NCBI GenBank assembly: GCA_903871865.1
Contig: CAIQIL010000201.1
Span: 1 to 6,993, forward strand
Reading direction: 5' to 3'
Length of the DNA: 6,993 bases
Source of the DNA: an uncultured Burkholderiales bacterium
Lineage (GTDB): Bacteria > Pseudomonadota > Gammaproteobacteria > Burkholderiales > Burkholderiaceae_C
Part shown: one piece after another, positions 6,743-6,993 of the stretch
How the letters are laid out: every line of letters starts with the position of its first letter
How positions within the stretch are numbered: the stretch's first letter is position 1
The notes under the pieces: model-generated
The model's database searches: none
What the model was told of the DNA's origin: nothing
The model's input: the letters and a program-made list of their open reading frames with translations, nothing else
Made by a program: the position numbers and the translations under genes

Positions 6743-6993
6743 GTGGCTGAAGAGGCAACGCCAGGGCCGGGCACGGCCACCACGGCCTATGCGTGGCTGG
6801 GCGGTGAGGCGCGCGTGCGTGCCCTGGTCGATCGTTTCTACGACCTGATGGACCTGGAGCCGGGCTACGCCGATTTGCGCGAAGTCCATGGCGACACCTT
6901 GGACAGCGCCCGCGACAAGCTGTTCTGGTTCCTCAGCGGCTGGCTGGGCGGCCCCGACCTCTACATCGAGCGCTTTGGCCACCCGCGTCTGCG
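6743..6993 (+). CDS. Group II truncated haemoglobin (3' partial)
   Basis: Eighty-three complete codons are visible before the window ends. After a ~15-residue variable N-terminus the globin fold reads AWLGGEARVRALVDRFYDLM, with Tyr33 at the B10 position, then LREVHGD, then DKLFWFLSGWLGGPDLYIERFGHPRLR. His80 in GHPRLR corresponds to the proximal haem ligand (F8) of the TrHb2/GlbO family. These short cytosolic globins bind O2 and NO and are associated with NO detoxification, redox protection or oxygen handling; the precise role here cannot be told. The diagnostic TrpG8 lies beyond the window. The GTG start at 6743 is two bases after the FlhG-like gene's TGA, with no clear ribosome-binding site, so reinitiation or coupling is likely. 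The frame stays open to the right edge. Confidence 0.88.
   Translation, partial: MAEEATPGPGTATTAYAWLGGEARVRALVDRFYDLMDLEPGYADLREVHGDTLDSARDKLFWFLSGWLGGPDLYIERFGHPRL

Noticed and set aside
5769..6758. 329-codon minus-strand open frame
   Set aside because: It is antisense to the clear FlhG-like gene and the end of the cyclase, with His/Gly/Gln-rich shadow composition.

Overview
Most of this window (about 814-6993) reads as chromosome of a motile betaproteobacterium, most likely Burkholderiales and perhaps Comamonadaceae-like. The reasons are uniformly high GC, strong third-position G/C bias that opens long shadow frames on both strands, a cheR-cheD-cheB gene order, and protein flavour typical of that order. 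No rRNA, tRNA, CRISPR array or insertion sequence was seen.

The left end (1 to about 813) looks different: lower GC and fragments that do not belong together. Bases 3-641 are the 3' end of a response regulator with an intact receiver followed by a degenerate receiver. Its stop codon lies inside a stretch that reads, in another frame, like the activation domain of cobalamin-dependent methionine synthase (about 631-813). That fragment runs in frame into the POTRA and beta-barrel half of a patatin-like outer-membrane protein (about 814-2094) whose patatin domain is missing. Both joints fall at short stretches compatible with either partner. The simplest reading is a chimeric assembly or rearrangement, so the left 0.8 kb should not be used to infer gene neighbourhood.

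Middle (2121-4864, minus strand): a compact chemotaxis operon, cheR (MCP methyltransferase), cheD (MCP glutamine deamidase) and cheB (methylesterase/deamidase with receiver). Together they set the methylation state of chemoreceptors for adaptation. A plausible FliA (sigma-28) promoter lies 46 bases upstream of cheR. The operon converges on the barrel gene with only 26 bases between stop codons.

Right (5038-6993, plus strand): a divergent, tightly packed set. It comprises a GGDEF diguanylate cyclase with an intact inhibitory site, a FlhG/FleN-like MinD-family ATPase whose ATG overlaps the cyclase stop, and the 5' part of a group II truncated haemoglobin starting 2 bases after the ATPase stop. 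The set suggests c-di-GMP signalling, flagellar placement or number control, and an oxygen/NO-binding protein made from one transcript. That functional link is inference.
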